A stretch of 64,000 nucleotides of DNA from Nymphaea colorata (taxonomy: Eukaryota; Streptophyta; Magnoliopsida; Nymphaeales; Nymphaeaceae): positions 10,797,503 through 10,861,502 of the forward strand of contig NC_045143.1 of assembly GCF_008831285.2 (NCBI RefSeq), in the 5' to 3' direction. Under the pieces are notes generated by a model that was not told where the DNA came from, did no database searches, and saw only the letters and a list, made by a program, of their open reading frames with translations. Positions within the stretch are counted from its first letter, which is position 1. The number at the start of each line of letters is the position of its first letter. Made by a program: the position numbers and the translations under genes. Below, one piece after another: positions 1 through 12,760 of this stretch.

Positions 1-138
1 CACATAAGTGTGCCAGGTCAGATGAATCACCTGCTGCCTTATAGCCAAATCTATAATTTTCTCCTGCCAAAACAGTTTAAAGGATTTTAGAACTTTTGTT
101 TGTTTTAAGTACCATATGCAACAATGGGAACTTCATAC

Positions 139-3100
139 CTGCTACAACTCCACTTACTCCAAGCTCTTTGGATAACCTCTCTACAAATTGTCGTGGACTA
201 AGGTACCGAACATTTGAAAAATTAACATGGTATTCTAGTGGCACCATATTACCGCAAAGAGGTGCCCAAGAAGCAAGGACCCGCTTCCTGTCACAGTTCG
301 CAACTATAGGTGCCCTGTAAAGGAAAATCCTTCACAACTTACAGAGATGCTTGTAGAAAATTCATTGCAGGACCATAATTGCACAACCATCATTGCCTCT
401 TAAATGAGCAAAAACTAAATGCAGACAGAAAGCTTTTCCTCCTAAATATCTTATATGGGGATGCAAGCAATAATTATGAAGACGTGATGGGTTTTATGGC
501 AGCTACTTTTCTACATAGTCCATGTGCTAAGCATGAAAAGAACAGCCATTTATCTGCAGGAAAACAGAACCTGAAGTATACTTTTTCACTGACAAAACAA
601 GTGTAATCCATAGTTTACATATCATTCCGATAGGCAGAACATACAGTGACTGTAACAACAAAAATAGCCTTAGTTACCATAAGAAGCAGAGTGGTCCTAT
701 GGACATGTGGTCTTGAGGTAATATTCACCACTGTAGTACCTGATGAATAACTTGTAATACCATGACAAGGTAAATCGATGTAGAAGTCCCCACTCTGTCA
801 TCATCATGATCGCAATCATCATTACATTATTGGCATCAAGTTCTATCCAACCAATTGTGGTTGGCATTATCAGTCTCCATTAATTTACAATGACAGCTTT
901 CAGCTAAAGATCGAAATTCTTCATACGCCATCCACTGCTCCTTTCAAAGTTTTCAATTTCTCATGTTAATATCATGATATCTTTCTCTTTCTTATAAAGA
1001 AAACTAACATATTTTCGGTGCATGTTTTCACTTTTCTTTTTTTCCGTTTCATTGAAAATTTTAAAAGCAACTTTGAACCTTTGTCAATATATTTTGAAAA
1101 TAAATATAAAGGTTTTCATTTTATAATTATTATTTGAGTTAAATGGGGTCGCAAAAAATTAACAAAAAAAACTCAAAGGTACCTAGCTGATAGAAACCGA
1201 ACTACTTTTGCGGTTATGGTTTAAATATGTTGCACTGATATCTTTTTGGGCTTTTGGATAGTTTGTACCATCCATTCTTGTAAAACTCCACATTACTGTG
1301 CCACTATTACCAAAAGAAGTGGTAAGATAGACGAGAGAAGGATAGAAAGCTTGACGTGAAATTTTTTCCTCATAGCCTCATCCTTTTCTCTATCTGCAAA
1401 AGAACATAGAGTTTTACAGAGTCATCTTCCTTTTCTCCACCATTTCATCCAATCCCTCTCCCTTTTTACCTTTTCTTTCTCTTCTTCCTTTCATTTTTTT
1501 TTTGCCTTTTTCCATATTTCCTACCTTCTGTTTGCTCTCATGTTCTCCTCTTCCTCTTTTCATTGCATCATCATTGACATCATTATTGATATTAGTAGCA
1601 AATACTTGGATGAATAGGGAAAATTGGATGAATAGGGAAAAACTTAAAGAGAATTGCCACATGCAAGCTTTCTAGTCTAAACCAATTTCACAGTTACCAT
1701 TTAGTAAAAGCTTAAACATAAGACTATGAATAAGTACCATCTAGTAAAAGCTTACCCATAAGACTATGAATAAGTACCCTTTCACTGTTCCTGTCAAAGC
1801 CTACGACACTACGTAGTACGTAGATATGATTTACAGTTGATTTGGTAACAGTAGACTCCTGTTGATGTAAGAGTATTTTGTTAGTAGCCAAGATTTTGCT
1901 TTTCCTTTAGATAATGTTATAAAATCATGTATGTGCAAGAGTGTGGCCATTCAAGGATTGATTCTTACTAAATCAACAATACAGATCACCTCTACCCCAT
2001 ACAGTCAAAATTGTTTGAAATTTGAAACAACTTGAAAGCACTAAGATATTAGGGGCACTTGTGCATAATCGTGTAGATGAGGCTTGTAGTGCATCCAACA
2101 CCCACATTACTAAGTATTACCCTCTCCAGCTTGCTTCAATCAACCAAAAAATGAAGCTTCAGCTACGGAAAGATACCATTATAGATCAATATCACTAAAG
2201 CAAAGTTTCAGTTAGACAATAAATGAAAGAAGCAAGAGTAGACATGATCTTGCAACTGTCTTTAACCTTTTAATGTTTGTTGTGTCAGACTCATATATAT
2301 TGTCCAACACCGAACTCATGTAAGTGTCCTTGCAACGTATGAGATGCCTGAACATGTGGGACCTACATAAGGGCCTTCATTGCTGTCCAAGCATAAACAA
2401 ATGTTATTTCCTCAAGAAAATTATTTTTACATCCCCCAAAAATTTACTCATTTCCTGAAAGCTTCATCCACAATTTTCATGGGAAACCCCAAAAGGCTCA
2501 AATTGTATGTGACGTAAGGATTAAATCTCTATCCCTATAACCTAATAATAGAATTTCGAGTTTTGAAAACTCAAAATAGTTCTCTGAAGAACAAAGTTAA
2601 TTCAAAAAAACTGCATAACGGCGCATTGTAAAATGAAAAGTGTGAAAAAAAATTAATTAAGTCAAAACACTGTGACCTCCAATATTCATATTTTCATGCT
2701 TAGTCTCCAGAAAATTCTTTTCCAATTATGTCTTGATCTTTTGCAGTTGAGTTTTCCTGTGCTACGTTAAGTTGCACATTGTTTCAGATAGTGGACTGTA
2801 TAGACACAACGGGAGCGAAGAGAAATCATCTCTAGAGCAATTTTATGCTGAAATAAGAGAAACGACAGCATCATTAGTTTAGTGCAAGAAACAAACTTAC
2901 GTTAATTTTTTAGCATAAAATTACAAATGATGCATAGTACTTCATAGGAGCAGGCTCACAATTTTCATAATTTAAACAGAATTCTGAAATCAAATTTAAG
3001 CAATAAAAAAATTAAGCATACTTATGTGCCCAACCAAGAACTTCTGCCATGCCAATAAATGAAAGAAGGAAGGGAGTTCCAGCCTTTGATGCTTGTATTG

Positions 3101-5578
3101 CAAGTTCTCGATGGCCAACATGAAGGGCCTCAAATTTTCCCAAAGCAACAATACCACCTATAAAATAAGTGAAGTAGTGAAATACCTGAGTAGGAATCAA
3201 ACAATTGGAATCAGAACATGGCACAAATTCCAGAAAAGAACAATCAAACAGCATGAATCCCTTCACCTTCTCAGCCATAAGGAAAGTTACAAGCTTCTGT
3301 ACAACAAACATCTGTCAAATAAACCTGAGTGGCTAGTGGCTAGTGGCTACTGACTTTCCTGTTGGGAACCACAGCTTCACCGTCAGAATCATCAGTTCCG
3401 ATCTCCATAATCTTGGAACCAGGTAATTAAACCTAGATAACCTTCCTAACTATATGAAAGTCTGGTTTCGTAATTACTGTTAACTAGGTCAAACATCTGA
3501 CAATGCCTAGTAGATATTTCATCATGAGAAAACTACATGGTGCACAACTAAATGATATCATGGTTAAATGAGCCAAGATAGTTTTTCCTTAGCATGCTAA
3601 GGCATATACACAAGTCTATGAGTATATTGTATAGTGCATGTGATAGTATCTCCTTGCAACATTTTCCTTCCACTCACATTTCTGAATCATTAGAACCTAC
3701 ACAAGCAGCTGTCTGTGATGCCAGTCCTTCTGGTGTTAAATTTTTACCATTACTCTCCTTCGCCCATAAATTTTCTTCCATATTATTTTCTTCCTTGATA
3801 TCTTCATGCACCAACACAGACAAACATTTATTTATCATTTCCATCCTATCAATTCTCTTCCTATCAGCTCTGTCCAATTATTCTAACTTTATTTCCTTTT
3901 CCTTCTCTTTCTATCTAATTTGTCCAATTATTCTAACTTTATTTTCCTTTTCATTCCATTATAGATAAGCCTAAGCAAGTATTAGGAATGGTTAAGCATT
4001 TCTCCTTGCACCTACATTCTAAATCTGCAAAGGATGTGCCCTCAAATAAGCAGCTTCCCTTGATTTCGAATACAAAGGTAAAGTTGAGAAATCTGGCTGA
4101 CAATTGACTTGGCTAGTATGCATATCTAACATTTGGGAGACAGACAACCTCGTGCAACTCCATGGTAAATATGCTCATAAATAAGAAGGTGTCACCAGCA
4201 ATATTATCCAGAGCATCCATTTTGAGAAATAAAGTATAAATAATTTGGGCACAACTTTATTAGACATGGTAGTTATCTAACAACAATTGATCGTATTTTT
4301 GCAGCTGGGAAGACAGATTGTTGACAAGAAAGGATTAGGCTACTCAACAGATCGGTCATACGAAGACTATTTAGAAGTTAGACGATCCAACTTTCTATTC
4401 ACTCGTGGGATCTGGGCGGGCTCCTCTCCTCTTCATACAAAGGAATCTTTAAGATCTTACTGTGTAAACGCTGAAGTATCTATACATGAAAGAAAAAATT
4501 ATTTGATTTTGTAGTATCTGAAAGAGTAATGAATAGCATCAAGAGCCTTCTAGTTAAGAATGGACTGAGGCCTGCTACAAACAACAAGTAGGCGCACAGT
4601 GCCTTGAGGAATTAGTCTCTTTCACTTCATCTATCTGCCAGGAAGAAAACATTTTCTTCTCATGGAAATAGGAAGGAGAAAAGAACAAAGAAAGAAGAAC
4701 AACCACAAGCACCACAAAAGGAAGACCAGAAACCACACCCACCAATCACACATTCTTGATCCGGACCACAATCAATCAGAAGCTTATCTTCCACCACTTC
4801 TTTGGAGTTCATATAAGCACTCTGGGAGTAGCAAAAGCTAGTAATTTTCATGGGCGAACACAATACTTTCAGCATCTTACGACCAGAAAAAGAGTCTGTC
4901 CTTCTACAGCACATGCATCTGCTACACAAGAGAAACAGAATAAGAATCAAGGAAGGAAACCCTTTCAGACTCCACGAAAAGAAAATTTTGCATGGATATG
5001 CAACGCCACAACATAATTTCACTCTTCAGAATCATCACATCTATTCTTTCCACAGAGCAAAGCAGAAGATTATATGATTATTTGAACTCAGAACCATCAT
5101 CCCAGTTATTAAATTGTCCAAACAACCCAGTACATAAAACATCTTGATGGATATAACCAACATATCTATGTCAAACGTCCTCATTCATCCACTAGCAATC
5201 TCTAGGAGCTAGTTCAGGATAGACAATAAAAAGAGAGAAGAAACTCAAATTCTGTCCACTATCAAAATTTAACTGAACAACCTCTCTTCCAACAAAAAGG
5301 GGAAACTATATGCATCAAATGAATGAGCTTCCTTATCTTGCTTCATTGATTGAAAGAGAGAGAGAGAGAGTGTGTGTGTGTGTGTGTGTTTGGGGAAGAA
5401 CCAATAGTCATTATAAGCTCGCTCGACAATGAAATTCAACCGAACCAATTACTTAACCAATAAAAAGACGAACAACAAAACCTTCAGAAGCCACGAAGAA
5501 GGATGAATCCGAGCGTCACCTGTTCCTGCAGCAGAGAGGCTGTGCAAAGGGCCTCAGAGAAAGGGAAGCAAAACCCAT
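139..5578 (-). CDS. Plastid-type FAD synthetase (RibF-like), 5' part, five exons, runs off the left edge
   Basis: FAD synthetase transfers AMP from ATP to FMN to make FAD; in plants the RibF-like enzymes act in plastids. Exons, in order of translation, are 5578-5520, 4921-4750, 3411-3351, 3157-3022 and 314-139. Splice phases agree at every junction, and the last exon ends at a GT donor inside a codon, so the gene continues beyond base 1. The diagnostic part is exon 4 plus 5: [19 protein letters not shown] carries the nucleotidyltransferase GxFxxxHxGH motif, followed by [27 protein letters not shown] and [20 protein letters not shown], all typical of the plant family. Exons 1-2 encode a Ser/Arg/Cys-rich leader ([17 protein letters not shown]...) that I read as a transit peptide; the start is the first ATG open into exon 2. 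Exon 2 has a strong pyrimidine-rich acceptor. Exon 3 (61 nt, acidic) rests on phase agreement and a weak donor. Exons 4-5 are near certain, exons 1-2 likely, exon 3 tentative. Confidence 0.85.
315..3021 (-). other. Intron 4 of the FAD synthetase gene (2.7 kb)
   Basis: AT-rich sequence between the GTATGC donor of exon 4 and the TTTACAG acceptor of exon 5. Apart from one short direct duplication near 1.7 kb and pyrimidine-rich stretches, I see no coding or mobile-element signature in it. Confidence 0.7.
1695..1778. repeat. Direct duplication, 40-bp unit, two copies
   Basis: The phrase TAGTAAAAGCTTA...CATAAGACTATGAATAAGTACC occurs twice in tandem with one or two mismatches. It lies inside the long FAD synthetase intron. 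No function is suggested. Confidence 0.8.
3871..3957. repeat. Direct duplication, 50-bp unit, two copies
   Basis: TGTCCAATTATTCTAACTTT followed by a pyrimidine-rich stretch occurs at 3871 and 3921. It lies in an intron of the FAD synthetase gene between exons 2 and 3. Confidence 0.75.
5355..5389. repeat. Compound microsatellite (AG)n(TG)n
   Basis: About nine AG units run directly into about nine TG units, inside the first intron of the FAD synthetase gene. It is likely to be length-polymorphic. Confidence 0.9.
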
Positions 5579-5894
5579 TATCGCTATGCTGGTGGTGGAG
5601 AAAGCCAACAACCTGAATGCCAAGATTTCATGAAAAAAAGTTCATGGCTTCCCGACCTTCACCTTCCACCCGCGACTACGTCGTACCCATTTCTTCTTGG
5701 ATCAATTACCGTCTAACGAATTGGGTCTTAGTTCGGGAGGCAAAAAAAGGAAGATGAGCGGGTGCTTTTTTGCTTTCGCCTTTTGACAGCGCCCCAGGGA
5801 TGGGGACGGGGTGAGCAGGGGTCCACGGGCGTGCGGCGCCAAAATCGCTTTCTAACGTTAAATATGAATGCCCGTTACAAATGCTAAAAGTTTT

Positions 5895-6505
5895 ATTTCC
5901 AACCACGTTTTTATCGTCAAATGTTGCTTGTGAAGGTAAAGAACGAAGATATTTAAAACTTTCTAAAAGGTTCATTAACTTCTCAATGAATCGTTCATGA
6001 AAATTTTAAAACATTTTAGAAGTTCGCATATTTAACGTGATTTTTTAAAAAATGAATAATGTAGGAAAAATATTTTTCTCACTCTTAAGTGGCTTGAATG
6101 CAACCACGTATTTATCGTCATATATCTTTTTAAAGGTAAGGAGACGAAGCATCTAAAACTTTCTAAAAGGTTCAATAACTTCTAAAGAAACTTTTATGAG
6201 AAACATATTTTTGAAGCTCGCATATTTAACGTGTTTTTAAAAAGAACGATAACGGTAAATGTGGGAAAGATATTTTTCTCACTCTTAAGTGGCTTCAATG
6301 CACCCACGTTTTTATCGTCATATATCTTTTTTAAAGGTAAAGAGAGCCTGTAAGACTTTCTAAAAGGTTCAATAACTTGTAAAGAAACTTTTATGAAAAA
6401 TATATTTTATAAGTTCGCATATTTAACGTGTTTTTAAAAAGAACCGTAATGGTTAACGTAGGAAAGATATTTTTCTGACTCTTTTAGTGGCATCAATGCA
6501 GTCAC
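5895..6505. repeat. Tandem array, three diverged copies of a 200-bp unit
   Basis: The phrase CCACGTTTTTATCGTCA or a close variant recurs at 5904, 6105 and 6305. It is followed each time by AAAACTTTCTAAAAGGTTCA, GCATATTTAACGTG and TATTTTTCTCACTCTTAAGTGG in the same order. The copies differ by small substitutions and indels. The array starts about 320 bp upstream of the FAD synthetase start codon and so lies in its 5' flank. No open frame spans it. Confidence 0.9.
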
Positions 6506-8318
6506 GCGCAGGATGAAACGCCCCGCGGTGCGCACATAGGAACCTCAAAGGATCAGATTTATTTTGTTATGGATCCAAATCCAATAAGGCAATGGACTTT
6601 GTTGAGCAATTTTTGCAATTGAAATTGAACGGGAACCTCAAGTAATCTGAAAAAAATTAAATAATGATGTTTATCTAAACATAAGATTTGAACCTAGCCT
6701 GACTTGGATCCGTTATATAAAAATCATAAACCAAGTCAGAGTTTGAATCTGAAACTGAGATTTGCATGCTTAGATCCGTAAGTGCATGTGATAATATGTT
6801 TGTCATCGATCAAGTGGATTCTGGAAAGGATACTTGGAGGCCGTTTGGCACCAGTAACAAATGTCTATTGTCGTTCGAATCTGTTCCAACAATTAAGCAG
6901 TTTCATGAAACCTTACAATATAGCGTTTCATGAATCTACCTTAAAGAAGTTAGGAAGATAAATCATATAATCTAAAAAAGTTTGTAAGCTTATCAAAATA
7001 TCTGACCAAATGAAAACCTGTTGTAAGTTACTAACGCATATGATTAGACATGATTTTAATGTTTATTTAGGAGAAACCACCTTGGGTGTAAAACTTCATA
7101 ACACATTCAAAGTTGAGCCATGTTACACCTTTTAACTCGAGTGTTAACTCGAGTGTCGTGTCGTGTTTACCAGCATTTACAGCCTAAAAAAGTAACGTAC
7201 CAAAACATGATAATGGCCATGAGAAATCTCAAACCTTCAACCCTTTGAATATAATAACGGCCTTGCTTTGGTTGCGCTATGTCCTTTGATATAACTTGTT
7301 GCTTCATTTGAAATATTATTATGGGAAGGTAAATTTTAACACTTAAAAGTTGCCCAGAAATCCATTAAAATCCATGATGATATTTTATGAGTTCTCATGT
7401 CTGTAGGTTTCCATACATTCGAGCAAGTTTCAACGAGCAAATGAGATTCAGCAACAGCATAGAGACAGGCCCAGGTCAATCGGAATAAGGTGATGGTTTG
7501 GTTCTCATATATATCCAGCTATTGGGTTCAAATATCCAGATCCGAGTAAATGGATCCTGTGAGCTCTCGGAAATCGAGACGTCCCCTGACTCGTGCTTTG
7601 AATTTTGTGTCACTTTGTCTCGCCCCTAGATTTGGATCAAGCGTACGGATCCAAACCTTGGGCTTGTTATAAGATCCTTTACTTTACAGTGGGCGTAAAT
7701 ATAGATGGGTTTCGCTTTTGCTGGTGGATTGCCGGCAAGGATCCCATTCGGGTTGGATATGAACCAATTACGGTTTAAACATATCACATTCAAGGGACGT
7801 TAGCATCAAAGTTTTATCATTTTTAAATTTTTTTACTTCTTTTACAAAAAATTTATCACATGAATCTGATCTTTAATTAAATAACTTTTTCTAATGTATA
7901 AAATTTTATAAAAATTTAAGAATAATTAGCAGCTAGAAAGGATTTTTTTTTTTTGGTAAAATTCGTGTACATGTCAAAAGATTTTGACATTTATGTCCGA
8001 TTTTCGTGGTTTTATTTTGAACATCACATCCATTCTCCCCTATTCATGTTACGCCTAATTAAAAATTTGTGTTGGAGATTAATCAAAAATTAATCCAGAA
8101 CATTATCAATTCCAGTTCATAGTGGAGTACATGATCTGGTTTTAACCATGTCTCTTAATTTCTTACCTGAATGTGACCATGTTCTATGTCCAGATGCACC
8201 TACATTCAGATACCTCGGATTAAGATTGCATGCATGCATGCATAAAACACTATATTTTGTTTTTGTCCTAAAAGTTAAAACCAGTGGACTGGTTTTGGCA
8301 GTATTATATGAAGTACCG

Positions 8319-8496
8319 GTTTATGAGTCGACTCGAGTTTTTAAAACTCGAACTTGACTCGTTTATCATTTCGAGTATCTTTGTAAGCTCGAACTCGGCT
8401 CATTTACAAACGAGTCGAGCACGGGCCAAATTTTTTCAAGCGAGTTTAAGTCGAGGCAGAGTTGGCTCGACTCGTTGTGCAGCCCTAATTGGAGCT
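8319..8496. mobile_element. Fragment of GAGCTCGA-rich hAT-type MITE
   Basis: Densely packed ACTCGA/TCGAGT/GAGCTCG words end in GTTGTGCAGCCCTAA, which matches the terminal GCAGCCCTA end of the same family elsewhere in the window. The matching left terminus is not visible, so this copy is truncated or eroded. Confidence 0.55.
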
Positions 8497-8906
8497 TGTA
8501 GAAAAAGCACTCTTTGGTTTAGACTTCAAGCTTTGAAAGCACTTCAAAATGAGGTTGTTTTTAACTCTGCAGTGCTGAAATTTTTACACCTCTCTTGTTT
8601 GTCTTGGGAGGAGACATGAGTTGTCTTTTGATCAAATTGTTGTTGCGGTGTGCTTTTGTCAAGGATTCAAGCACCCTTGTATAACTCTTATTGCACATAG
8701 ATGGATATGTTTATTTTTGCGGCCTTAGAAAACTTTAAATGCATAGAATACACCGTGTTGTGTCGCAACTATACAGATAATTTTTTATTTATGTCTCTAT
8801 TACATTAGGACATTTCGAGCTATATGCCAACTATGTAAGCACCTTTTATTGCACATTCCCTGGTAAATGGTAATGTGAGTGTATAATCATAAGGCAGGTT
8901 GACATG

Positions 8907-9103
8907 CAAGGGTAGAGCCAAAAATTTTTCATGAAGGGGACCAAATTAAAGTCTCTAAATTTTGATAAGAGCTGAAATATCATTTTTCAAAATTATTATA
9001 TAAGACAAGTGAAATTTTCTAAAATTTACATGTAACTTTTTTTTTAAAAAAAAAATTAAGGTAGGGCTAGGGCCCATGCGGCCCCACCTTGTCTCCGCTC
9101 CTA
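8907..9103 (+). mobile_element. hAT-type MITE, 197 bp, with 8-bp target duplication TTGACATG
   Basis: The copy is bracketed by TTGACATG at 8899-8906 and 9104-9111, as expected for hAT insertion. The termini read CAAGGGTAGAGCC and, on the other strand, TAGGAGCGGAGAC; both are decayed forms of the common plant terminus CAGGGGCGGAGCC. The interior is AT-rich and non-coding, and contains AAATTTACATGTAA near the centre and GGGCCCATGCGGCCCC near the right end. Related copies lie at 10965, 11703, 30818 and 40428. Confidence 0.8.
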
Positions 9104-9715
9104 TTGACATGTAAATAACAAATAAACATATATGAGTAAAAGTGTTGTCTCCCTTACTTCTAGACATGCTGAGCTCCAATGTTGCAATCAAAAAGGGATT
9201 GATTTCGTGAAAGATAGAGATCAGTCAATGGAGAAATACTTGATAGTTAAACTAGTGACCATTAAAGCCATATAGAAGCTATATGTCTTTATAGCTTAAC
9301 AAATGATATACTTCCAAAAACAGAAGTTCAACTTATAATGTAACAATAATCTACCCAAGGTATTTTAGCTTCACATAAATTTCATAGCAAAGCTGTGAAG
9401 TGTTGTAAGTAGCACCTTCTTCTACATACTTTTGTTCGCAAATATGAGGCCTTATTTTCTTCAAAAGTCTACAAATATAGGCTTTAAACCAAACTTTTTT
9501 TAAATTTGTTCATGTGATGATAACATAACGTAGACAATGAAAGTAAATATGGTTTACTCTCAAAAAACTTTTAACATGTAGATGATAGAACAACAAAAGA
9601 AATGAAGTAATGATTGTAGTCGACCACTATTCATGTGGTGGCAATGAGTTTGTAAAAAGAAAAAAAAAACTAAAACTATCACATAAATAAGTGGCACTCA
9701 TAAAGAATAAACCCA

Positions 9716-9943
9716 TGCCCCCAAGGGGGTTGGCGCAATTTGGGGTGGGGGTAGGTAGGTTGTCAGTTTTCATTTTGAATCCCCGAAGTATCAACTCTCT
9801 GGGGTACAAAAGGGTAACCACTGACGCACAAGTTGAAGCATGGCAGGGACGACACTCCGCATGTACTCTTGGGAGACAAGGGTTGGGTGAGAGTTTTGCC
9901 TCTCATTTGAGCGGTGCGATAGAATACTCATCTTGCTCACCCA
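9716..9943 (+). mobile_element. tRNA-derived SINE copy
   Basis: The 5' part has an A-box-like GGTTGGCGCAATTTGG and about 45 bp later a decayed B-box TTTTGAATCCCC. The 3' part ends in CTTGCTCACCCAGATAAAA. The flanks carry imperfect direct repeats (AAAGAATAAACCCAT before, AAAAAATAAACTCAT after), consistent with a retroposition target duplication. The tail CTCGCTCACCC is shared with the SINE at 57333. No protein is encoded. Confidence 0.6.
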
Positions 9944-10765
9944 GATAAAAAATAAACTCATAAGCTATAAGGGCACACCAAGTAGCAAATTCATAGTATC
10001 ACAAAAACATGTGATAATATCAAAAAAAATAAACCCATAAGCTGTCAGGACACACCAAATTACCAACTCAACAATTTAGAGAGCATGACAAGGTAAAATC
10101 ATTTAGCGTACGAAAGATTATTAGTAATGAATCTTCTTCACTTAGTGATATTGGATCATTAAAAACAAAAAAGATTTTCATTGCTAATGGATTCTGAGTC
10201 GCAACTTTTAGTAACAGATGTTGTCATGCATTGTTTTTTTTGGTAAAAATATTTAGCAACAAAAATACTATGTTATTGAAGGTTGTTTATCTTGTAGTGA
10301 TCCTTGTAAAAATACAATGACACTAAAGCAAATTAACTCTACAGTCCATATTGAGCAAATAATTAATGCTCCACTAACCACTTCCAAATTTAGCTCCAAA
10401 TTAAAACCCTTTTGCCTTGTATCAAAATTTATCCAAATTCTCTTTGGTAAATGTAGTGTCAATCAAAAAGGAAATGTTCAACTTGTGGTTCTTGACTCTG
10501 GAAGTGACCAATCACATTGGGCTGCCAAACTAGCGAGCCCCTTCACATTCTAACAAACAACTTTAGTTTATGATAGAGCTCCACTGGATTCTTATTGCCA
10601 TTACTACTTAAAATCACGGTATAATCCTGTTTATCAAAGCTAGAAACAATTTGTCTCTCTAAGCTGACTTTCCCAACCTGATCCTCATTCCTCCCTCCCA
10701 ATTTTTTCCAACCTTCTCAAAAATCATCCCCTTACTTCCAGCTAAAATTTCCTTTCTCTTCAAGT

Positions 10766-10890
10766 TAGGGGTGCAGAACAAGTTGAATTGGCTCGAGCTT
10801 GTCTCGTTGAGTTCGGATATATGCTCGAAATATTAAACAAGCCGAGTTCGAGTTGTAAGAATTCGACTCCTTTGCGACCTTACTTCAAGT
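10766..10890. mobile_element. Truncated GAGCTCGA-rich MITE
   Basis: It begins with the family terminus TAGGGGTGCAGAACAAG, continues with GGCTCGAGCTTGTCTCG and GCCGAGTTCGAGTTG, then stops without a right terminus. Confidence 0.5.
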
Positions 10891-10964
10891 TGTCTGACCT
10901 CATTCCATGTGCAGCTAGGCTTCTTAGAAATCCCTAATAAAGAAGTCTTTTTAGGCTCAAGCAG

Positions 10965-11120
10965 CGGTGGAGCCAGATATTTTTCATGAGAGGGGTCGAA
11001 TTAAAGTTTCTAAATTTTAACTGAGACCGAAATATCATTTTTCAAAATTTTGATATAGGAAAAGTGATTTTTTTTTTAAAATTACATGTAAATTTTAAAA
11101 AAAAATTGAGGTGGGGCCAA
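10965..11120 (+). mobile_element. CAGNGGNGGAGCC-family MITE, right end missing
   Basis: It starts with CAGCGGTGGAGCCAGA, close to the ideal terminus, followed by TTTTTCATGAGAGGGGTCGAATTAAAG and AAATTACATGTAAATTT as in the copy at 8907. It ends at GAGGTGGGGCCAAGGC without the terminal inverted repeat. A 40-bp remnant of the same family is visible near 11308. Confidence 0.6.
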
Positions 11121-11702
11121 GGCTTATTCTATGCACCAAGAAAAGCTAGGGTCGAGGACTTTCCTCCATCACCACTAGACAAGCCACAACCCAAGAGTCT
11201 AAACCTCCTATTCAACTACATTCTGCTTGACCAGACTCACCTCAAGGACCTCCAACAAAGAAACAGCCCCGCCCGCTCCTGGTTCATAAATTCTCCACCA
11301 ATCTTGAAAGCAGAGGTAGAGCTAGAATTTTTTTTTTTTTTTCTATGGGACACTGAGCATATAGTTAACAAATTTTCAATTAGCCATGAGACAGAGACCT
11401 GTGTCTCGTGGTGCCGTCATAGATAACTAAAATCAGATCTACTCTTATTCAACTACTAATTTAAGCTTTCAGAGAATGAGTTTCGTGGACACACAACTCA
11501 CCATGCCCCCACCTATCTATGCCCGTGGACATCTCCAGATTCTTCTCATAACCACAATTTGCCATCTCTTCATTTTCAATGAACATGCGTCGAGCAGAAC
11601 TGAGCTTCCACATTGGTATCTTGACCTCATACCACCAATCTGCATAAACAATGTTCTCTTTAGCAGATAAGGAAAGAACCAGATGGGTAGTGGCACTATA
11701 GG

Positions 11703-11905
11703 ACAGGGACAAAGCTAGAATTTTTTCGTGAGGGGGACTAATTAAAGTTTTTAAATTTTGACAGGGATCAAAATATCATTTTTCACAATTTTAATATAGG
11801 ACAAGTGAAATTTTCTAAAATTTACATGTGAATCTTTAAAAAAAAAAAACTTTTTTAAGGTGGGACCAAGGCCCCTGCGGGCCCCCCTTAGCTCCCCTCT
11901 TGCTT
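11703..11905 (+). mobile_element. CAGNGGNGGAGCC-family MITE
   Basis: The order of words matches the copy at 8907: AGGGACAAAGCTAGAATTTTTTCGTGAGGGGGAC at the left, AATATAGGACAAGTGAAATT in the middle, AAGGCCCCTGCGGGCCCCCCTT near the right. The outer flanks show no clear 8-bp duplication, so the ends are approximate. Confidence 0.6.
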
Positions 11906-12760
11906 CCCTCATATCCAACAATTTGCACAATAACACATAGGAGGTTGAAAATTCAAAGCATAGTCATAAAAGAGCACAAAAAAAAATGAACAAACGCAAT
12001 TAAATATGCTAACCGTTTAAAACTTTAGAAAACACCTTTTTTTTTAAAAAAAAAATGCCAAAACAAAAAACTCTCTTTATTCTTGCATTTTGGTGTTTTC
12101 CCATTTTTCTTTTTATTCATTTTTTTTTCAGATTTTTGAATGCCAAATTGTTTTTTTTATTTTATAATATCTTTGTGTTGCAACTCATTTTTTTGTGTTC
12201 GTGTTATTAGTTTTTCACTTCTTTTATTTTCCCTAATTTTTAGGCTTCTGTTTTTAAAACAAAATTATCATAATTTTCTTATGTTTTTTAATAGTTTACT
12301 GTGTTATACCAAAAAAAAAAAAACCTCGTGGTTTTTTGTGACTATAATTCAACACAACTTTCATGTTAAAAATGAACCACCTTGTGTTGTGCTGTAGATG
12401 CTATACTCCAATTCTGATACTATATGCTAAAAATGGGAGACAAAAGAAGGTAGCTCTTAATGATATACCATTTCAAATTCAGTGAAATTATGCCTAAAAA
12501 GATCCAAAATTCGGTTTTCTGGAAATCAGTTTTTAGAAAATGCTTCAGGGACCGTTTGGTAAATGTTACTATTTATATATTTATCTCAAATATTGAGCCA
12601 AATCCATGAAACGCGCCTCGCCCCCTCCAACTGTTTTATGAATTTACAATAAAATATACTCATGGAATAGTAATTTACAATAAAATATACTCATGAAATA
12701 GTAGCACCATGTTATTGTTGTGAGTGACTCCTAAAATTCCAACCACGTCACAACTCCAAT

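Noticed and set aside
4756-5077. Plus-strand open frames opposite FAD synthetase exon 2
   Set aside because: They mirror the minus-strand exon, which has matching splice phases to the next exons.
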